A stretch of 64,000 nt of DNA, from contig PUQB01000141.1 of NCBI GenBank assembly GCA_003024785.1, positions 76,976-140,975 of the forward strand. The letters run 5' to 3'. Positions 57,813-64,000 of this stretch are shown one piece after another. The stretch comes from Selaginella tamariscina. Lineage: Eukaryota > Streptophyta > Lycopodiopsida > Selaginellales > Selaginellaceae. Below the pieces are notes generated by a model. It saw only the letters and a list, made by a program, of their open reading frames with translations, was not told where the DNA came from and did no database searches. Numbering within the stretch: the stretch's first letter is position 1; the number at the start of each line of letters is the position of its first letter. The translations under genes and the position numbers were made by a program.

Positions 57813-59075
57813 GCTGTAAACTGCACCCGTGTATATGTTAGAAAAGCTATTTAACCGTGGAGATGCCCTTACTAAGGAGAATTGTATACAAACAAACAAG
57901 ATATTTAAATAAAAATACTGAGGAGTACAAGAAACTTACCAGTGAGAAGAAGAAAGATATCTTCAAGCTTCACACCAAAGCTACGATCGTCTAGTATGGC
58001 AAATAATCAATTTATGCAGATACTTATCAATCTTATGGTATCAAACCAGGAGACTAGAGCTCTGTATAATATCAATATTGCTTGCCTAGGGAGCGTAAGG
58101 AGCTTAATAGTCGATAGCATAAAACAGACAATAATAATAATGGTTTCTTGCTAGCGTGTGCGTCTGATTTAAAACATTAATAATATAATAATATATTATT
58201 TCGTACCAAACTTTGTAATTAAAAATTCGTACCGTACAACTTTAAAACTGAGTTTATACACTAAACCCACATTTCCCGTACGTAAAAAGGAGATGACAAG
58301 TTTATAGAATTCCAAATGTGTGTTTAAACATTTCATGGCACTCACAGGAACTAATATTCCTAGTCGAAGATAAAGATTCGTTTCTCAGAGCTGTATTATA
58401 TTTTAGAATATACGTTGTCATTGTTCGAAGGAGTTCGGAGTATCGCATGAAACTCTGGAGCGGACCTATTTGTGCGAGGACTCACACACGCATACACACA
58501 ATAAAGCATTCACACACACATATGCTATATGTATGTGTGACTGTTTAATTATGTGGTGCATGTATTGATGTTTTAGTGTGTGCACGTGTGCATATATGTG
58601 TACAAATGTTTTCTTGTGCATGTGTGTGTATATGTATATGTTAATGTTTCATTGCTTGTGTGTGTTACGTCGTATCACACATATATACACATTAACAATA
58701 GTTACAACGATACGTCCTGCACAAGGCAAGAAACGATGACCTAGACCGAAGAGAGAAACACATAGGTGCAAGTCCCATGTCGTTTACTTCAGCGTTGCAT
58801 GGTTAGGACTTTTTAGTTGGCCAACGAGCTTGGCACATATACCTTCATTATTTAGGACTACTGATTTTAAAGAGTGTATTACGTATTAAACTTCAGTATC
58901 TAACATTTGAATATAGTGAGAATTCACTGGATAACTATTAATAAATAATTCATAAAAGAACTTACTTAAGAAACTCTTTTTCTTTTACTTAATTTTATGT
59001 GTTAAATAGCGTGTGTGGGTGAGCATATTATTGATTAAAGAGAGAATCATATTTTCTCTTTTCCAACGTAAGTCT

Positions 59076-59250
59076 TAATGCGTGTACGTTAGTTTACCCT
59101 TATTACTAAGGAAAGGAGATCCTTTGTTCGGTTAATCTACCCTTATTATTAAGGAAAGGAGATCCTTTGTTCACCGACCCATTTGCACGGTTAGTCTACC
59201 ATTAAGGAAAGGAGATCCTTTCTTCACGACCCATTTTCATAGTTACTCTA
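59076..59250. repeat. Short tandem repeat with AAGGAGATCCTTT core
   Basis: Three to four imperfect units of about 50-60 bp, each with TACCCTTATTATTAAGG-like sequence followed by AAAGGAGATCCTTT, itself a 6-bp inverted repeat. Confidence 0.8.
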
Positions 59251-59552
59251 CCTTTATTATTATATGTATGTTGTAATAAAATGGGCATTGTTATAGTCTT
59301 ATTTCTTAATAATTAATAATTTTAGCTATTTAATTAATATTTTTTAATATTAAAGGAATATTCTTTAGACTATATGTTTAAAAATAAAATATTCTATTTT
59401 GTAATTGACCCTTTAATAAATTATAACATTCATTAAACAGAAATTAATAACATTATAAAAGTAGAAGTATTAAATTATGTAATATATTACCTAATATAAT
59501 AATTAAGGAAGAGCATAAGAGGTACATTATATAAATATTGATGTTGTTATTA

Positions 59553-59630
59553 AAATTTAATATTTAAATATAACATTATTAATTAAAAATTTATAGTAGT
59601 AATAATATATATATAATATACAAAATCCTA
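59553..59630. repeat. Dispersed AT-rich repeat, copy 2
   Basis: See 33925-34000; same orientation, about 75 bp nearly identical. Confidence 0.6.
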
Positions 59631-60279
59631 TAATAATATAGTCAATCTTCCATATCGTTTTTTAAATTTATATAATTAAGTAAACAATTTGGTACTATTA
59701 TTAAAGAGTTTATAATAATTATGAATATTAAATATATGATATTTATAATTTTGTAATTGCTTTAAGCTTCAGAAAACATACATTCCCTTACAGTTTTGTT
59801 AATCATGATTTTATCAACGCTTTTTGACATTCACCTATATCGAATGGATTTAACATTTATAAAACATGCTGAGTCTTTTTGATTGGGAAATGTTTTCTCT
59901 AGGTATCCATTATATCTTTCGCTCTCCTTCTTGTGTCGCCTTTTTGTTATTTGAATTATATAACCTTAACCAACTTCAGATGTGTCGATAATTTGACTCA
60001 TCTAAATAGGCTGATTATATGACACATTTGGAGTAATGAGAACCATCATTAATTTTTGAAGATCTTAGCAGCAATCAAAATATGCTTTAGATTTTTAGTT
60101 TCTTTGTCCAACAAAGTGTGGGGTTTGTACTTCCACATCACTACTGGCTTGATATCGTCTGTGCTTAGTGGTCATTTTAATTTTCTCTCGCCACCTTGTT
60201 TTAAACCAAAAAGAGTTGTAATTCTGTACTTGTGACAGTAGGCCCTTCCAACTCCAATAGTTGAGATTTACATTTCCTA

Positions 60280-61145
60280 GTATTAATGGGATATTCTTTA
60301 TTATTCCAATATTAAACTTGATTATCATAATTAAATTAGTCTTATTCTTAATTATTTTAAGAATATTCCTATGTTAAACCTTATTATCAATATTAAATTA
60401 ATATATATTATTAAAACTATATATGACTATATATTAGATAAAATGATGTATTATTATGTATAATTTAAAATATGTTCATAGTGTATATATTAATATCATT
60501 TTCTTAATTACTTGAGTAAATTAATCTTCTTTATATTAATGGGATATTCTTTATTATTTTCTAAGAATATTCCAATATTAAATATGATTATTATAATAAT
60601 TTAATTAATTATTTCAGTACTTGATCTACATTTGTATATATTAATGGGATTTTCTCAATTAAATTCTTATTATTTCAAGAATATTCCAATGTTAAACCTT
60701 ATTATCAATATTAAATTAATATATATTATTAAAACTATATATGGCTATATATTAGATAAAATGATGTATTATTATGTATAATTTAAAATATGTTCATAAT
60801 GTATATATTAATATCATTTTTTTAATTACTTGAGTAATTAATCTTCTTTATATTAATGGGATATTCTTTATTATTTTCTTATTATTCCAAGAATATTCCA
60901 ATATTAAACATGATTATCATAATTAATTTAGTTAATTATTTCAGTACTTGATCTACATTTGTATATATTAATGGGATTTTCTTAATTAAATTCTTATTAT
61001 TTCAAGAATATTCCAGTGTTAAACCTTATTATCAATATTAAATTAATATATATTATTAAAACTATATATGGCTATATATTAAATAAAATCATATATTATT
61101 ATGTATAATTTAAAATATGTTCATAGTGTGTTTATTAATATTATT
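60280..61145. repeat. Tandem repeat with ~320-bp period
   Basis: GTTAAACCTTATTATC recurs at 60373, 60691 and 61018 (spacing 318 and 327). Flanking blocks such as TTAATGGGATATTCTTTATT repeat in register, giving about 2.6 units. Confidence 0.88.
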
Positions 61146-61439
61146 TTCTTAATTATTCGATGTTTGTTTCACACATATATAAACACAATCATAAATTTAT
61201 ATATACATGTGCACACTCATTATAAGCACTTACAGAGACACATATGCACACACATGCACATTGCCCTAAACCAAACTTAAGAAATATGTTGCTTCTTTAT
61301 TAAAAAATCATGTTCAACGCATGTATGATCTATATGTACTCAGTCTGTGTGTATATAACACATTGAGTTTACATATGTAATATATGTATGTTTGTGTGTA
61401 TACATGTGTATGTAATATATGCAATGTCTACGACTTTAA

Positions 61440-62000
61440 TTTGTTAACACTCTCTCTCTTCTCTCATACATTCACAGTGTCATCATGCATAATCCCTTCT
61501 CTCATACATACACACCATGTATGATCATGATCCATAATATGTAACATGTCTCTCTTTTCTAATACATACACACCATGCATAATCCATAATATGTACTATG
61601 TTACAATATTATGTACTATGTATGACATTGTATATCTATGTATGTGTATGTATGTGTATTAATATATGCAATGCGTAAAAAATTAATTTTTTAACACTCT
61701 CTCTTCTCTTATACATACACACCATGCATGATCCATCCTAAACCCTAAACCCTAAACCCTATGTAACACATTAAATTTACACATGTAATATGTATGTGTG
61801 TACTAATATATGCAATGTGTATGAATTTAATTTGTTAACACTTTCTCAATTCTCTCAACATACACACCATGCATAATCCATGTTAATATGTACTGTCTCT
61901 CTTCTCTCAAACATACACACCATGCATGATCCATAATATGTACTGTCTCTCTTCTCTCATACATGTAGGATCCATAATATGTACTTTGTCTCTCTAATAT
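61440..62000. repeat. Degenerate minisatellite (CTCTCTTCTC-ATACATACAC-ATGCAT)
   Basis: About seven to eight imperfect units of 50-80 bp with CTCTCTTCTC, ATACATACACACCATGCAT and CCATAATATGTAC blocks. Confidence 0.75.
61737..61760. repeat. Interstitial telomere-type repeat
   Basis: A little over three copies of the Arabidopsis-type heptamer CCCTAAA in a row. Too short to be a telomere. Confidence 0.9.
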
Positions 62001-62817
62001 TATGTACTAATATGTATATGTATAATACTATGTGTGTGTATATGTATTGCTACACGTGAAACTTTAACACTCTCATGGACACACACATGTTAAACCCCTA
62101 CATAATTTATATTTTTTAGGTGTATGTGATACACCCACGCACATGCACATGCTGATAATATAATGAAAGAATATTCGTTTAGGGTAAATTTATATTTTAT
62201 TCTTTTTTAAGGGTTTAAATATATTCTTAGAAGGAATATTCGATTAAGGTTAATATATATTCTATTCTTTTTAGGGTTTAGGTATATTCTTAGGGTTTCA
62301 AGAAGCAAGGCGGTGGCGGCAATTGTGAAATCTCCCTCTCTTTCACACACAGGTGAGATCTCTCTCTCTCAGTTGAGTTTATTTATTTATATATTATACA
62401 TTTATATGTGTGTGTATCTTAATAATATAATTTATTTATCTATCTCTCGCAACACACACGCACTCCTACACACACACACACACTATATATATTTGTGTGT
62501 GTGTGTGTGTTGTGTGTGTTTGTGTATCTGTATAATTTTATTAATTTATTAATTTTATCTCTTGCACACACACACACTCCTGTTTAGTGTATGATTTTAT
62601 TTGTTTCACTCACACACGCATACACACGATATACATATACACATATGTATATATACCTATAGACATATATATATATACATATATTATGTGTATCAGTATC
62701 TATATATTATGTGTACTAGTATCTATATTATGTGTACCAGTACATATATATGTGTGTGTGTATCTATATAATTTTATTGATTTAATTTTTTATCTCTCGC
62801 ACACACACACACTCCTG

Positions 62818-62848
<31 letters not shown>

Positions 62849-63024
62849 TTGTTTATCTGTATGATTTTATTTGTTTCGCTCACACACACATACACACTAT
62901 ATACATATACACATATATATATATATATGTACATATATATACATATATTATGTGTACCAGTATTTGTATAATTTTATTTATTTATATCTCTCGCACCACA
63001 CGCACACTCCTATATATACATATA

Positions 63025-63206
63025 CAGTAGAACCTGTCTAAATTAAACCTGTATAAATTAAAACCCTCTCTAAATTAAATAAAAATTATGGTCCCCACTT
63101 ATATATTATTATTATTTTACTATTTTTTACCCTCCCTTATTTAAAACCCTCTCTAAATTAAATATTATCTTCAGTTCCAACACGTTTAATTTATACAGGT
63201 TCTACT

Positions 63207-63207
<1 letters not shown>
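63025..63207. mobile_element. Pogo/Tc1-mariner-type MITE (183 bp)
   Basis: The ends CAGTAGAACCTGTCTAAATT and (inverted) CAGTAGAACCTGTATAAATT form about 25-bp terminal inverted repeats, flanked by a TA duplication (63023-63024, 63208-63209). The end sequence resembles the Emigrant/Lemi pogo-like group of plants. It sits inside the microsatellite block. Non-coding. Confidence 0.88.

Positions 63208-63209
<2 letters not shown>

Positions 63210-63292
<83 letters not shown>
63210..63292. repeat. (AC)n(AT)n(GT)n near-perfect palindrome
   Basis: About 40 bp of AC, 16-18 bp of AT, then about 28 bp of GT, so most of the block can fold on itself into a hairpin or cruciform. Confidence 0.9.
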
Positions 63293-63362
63293 CATAATAA
63301 TTTTATCTGATTTGTCTATCTCTGGCACACACACGCACTCTCCTACACACATATACATGTAC

Positions 63363-63391
<29 letters not shown>

Positions 63392-63394
<3 letters not shown>

Positions 63395-63900
63395 AACAGT
63401 GAGATTAATCCCGCCGCTCTTTGGTTAGCCCTGTGGGCGCGGGATTAATCCTGCCGCTATATGGTTAGCCCCACGGCGGCAAGATTAATCCCGTTGCTAT
63501 ATTGTTAGAGCCTTGGCAACAGGATTAATCCCATTGCTCATTCGTTACCTTCATGAGTGGCGGATTAATTGTGCTACCGAGGCCCTTCATGCAGGTCATG
63601 AGCGGCGGGATTAATCCCGCCGCTCATCCATTACCCTCATGAGTGGTGGGATTAATCTCGCCGCCTACGCATGCCTTGTGCGGAATCCTGTGGGATTTAT
63701 CCCACCACCAATGGCCTGTTTGAAGGGCCTAGGCGGCGGGATTAATGGGATTAATCCCGCCGCCGATGGCTTGTGTAAAGGGCTTGGGTGGCGGGATTAA
63801 TTCTGCTGCCCATGGCCTGTGGGAAGGGCCTGGGCACAAGATTAATCCTGCCGACCCTTCTATGCCTGGTGGAGGGATGAATCCCACCACCCTTTTTTTT
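63392..63900. repeat. Array of GGGATTAATCCC hairpin motifs
   Basis: About a dozen copies of (GCGG)GATTAATC(CCGC) variants spaced roughly 35-60 bp apart, many flanked by self-complementary GGCGG/CCGCC. The linkers (e.g. ATGGCCTGT, GGTTAGCCC) also partly repeat. It is GC-rich, unlike its surroundings, and appears to reach beyond the recognised motif area toward the window end. Confidence 0.85.
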
Positions 63901-64000
63901 TTCCTCCATTGGTGAGTCGAACCAATCCCAAACTTCTCTGTCTGAGACGTAGAAGGTTTACAACATACCAATGAAGGGAATTGAGAAGGGTGGCAAGATT

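Larger units (their letters stand above)
47275..58856 (-). repeat. Arm B of the ~12 kb inverted duplication
   Basis: Reverse complement of about 138-12367. It carries the kinase pseudogene (+), the XTH pseudogene (+) and the better-preserved GTPase/vWA gene (-). It lacks the 242-bp MITE of arm A. See arm A for how the edges were placed. Confidence 0.93.
58857..62312. other. AT-rich non-genic region
   Basis: No credible gene on either strand. It holds several low-copy tandem repeats listed separately and CA/TG-rich stretches from 61,140 onward. Confidence 0.65.
62313..63390. repeat. Compound microsatellite with a repeated TATCTCTCGCACAC unit
   Basis: CA, TA and TG runs are organised around a recurring block TATCTCTCGCACACACAC...ACTCCT, seen near 62440, 62556, 62790, 62984 and 63315 (the last degenerate). 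Spacing is about 115-330 bp. ORFs here are repeat artefacts. Confidence 0.8.

Noticed and set aside
61737-61760. Telomere or chromosome end
   Set aside because: Only about three CCCTAAA units, embedded in other repeats. Best explained as an interstitial remnant.
62313-63030. Tyr/Ile/Cys-rich ORFs of 79 and 147 codons
   Set aside because: They are translations of CA/TA/TG microsatellites.
63392-63900. CRISPR array
   Set aside because: Units are degenerate, palindromic and irregularly spaced, spacers are not unique, and this is a eukaryotic nuclear sequence without cas genes.

Overview
The window is nuclear DNA of a land plant. The evidence is a plant xyloglucan endotransglucosylase/hydrolase, a PPR gene with an E-type tail, a CMGC-type kinase, a secreted Gly/Tyr-rich protein, Ty1/copia and chromodomain Ty3/gypsy elements primed by initiator-tRNA-Met, and GT-AG introns. 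Most introns are very short (about 47-90 nt), which together with the gene content makes me favour a seed-free plant, perhaps a Selaginella-like lycophyte. That taxonomic step is inference. No rRNA, tRNA or CRISPR was seen.

Layout. (1) Two arms of a roughly 12 kb inverted duplication frame the window: arm A about 138-12367 and arm B about 47275-58856, about 35 kb apart. Each arm carries, in the same internal order, a giant GTPase / Cys-His-rich / vWA gene (~2,150 residues), an XTH pseudogene and a CDK-like kinase. Decay is reciprocal. The GTPase gene is nearly intact in arm B and broken many times in arm A; the kinase is intact in arm A and has lost its catalytic loop and DFG in arm B; XTH is broken in both. 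(2) Between the arms lies a transposon graveyard around older host genes: a degenerate copia remnant (12.9-14.3 kb); a Gly/Tyr-rich secreted protein (15.7-16.0 kb); an apparently young, full-length copia element with 88-bp LTRs (17330-21703) inside a PPR pseudogene; a 7.1-kb coding-free LTR element (23732-30866) inside a broken gene for a beta-class N4/N6-type DNA methylase with a ParB-like domain (23407-33870); a chromodomain gypsy element (34501-40628) abutting a truncated second copia (40629-44495); and a tandemly duplicated unidentified gene carrying a three-LTR TRIM element (44496-47215). (3) Beyond arm B (58.9-64 kb) there are no genes, only AT-rich minisatellites, CA/TA/TG tracts, a short telomere-type run, a pogo-like MITE and an array of hairpin-forming GGGATTAATCCC motifs.

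Where empty sites can be reconstructed by joining flanks at a 5-bp target duplication, the host reading frame is restored (PPR gene, methylase gene) or matches the sister copy (unidentified gene). The three nested insertions are therefore well supported.

Caution: many frame breaks are single-base losses, often in homopolymers and private to one arm. Real decay and poor consensus at a duplicated locus both fit. The intact 4.2-kb copia ORF and 1-kb kinase ORF show the sequence is not uniformly error-rich.
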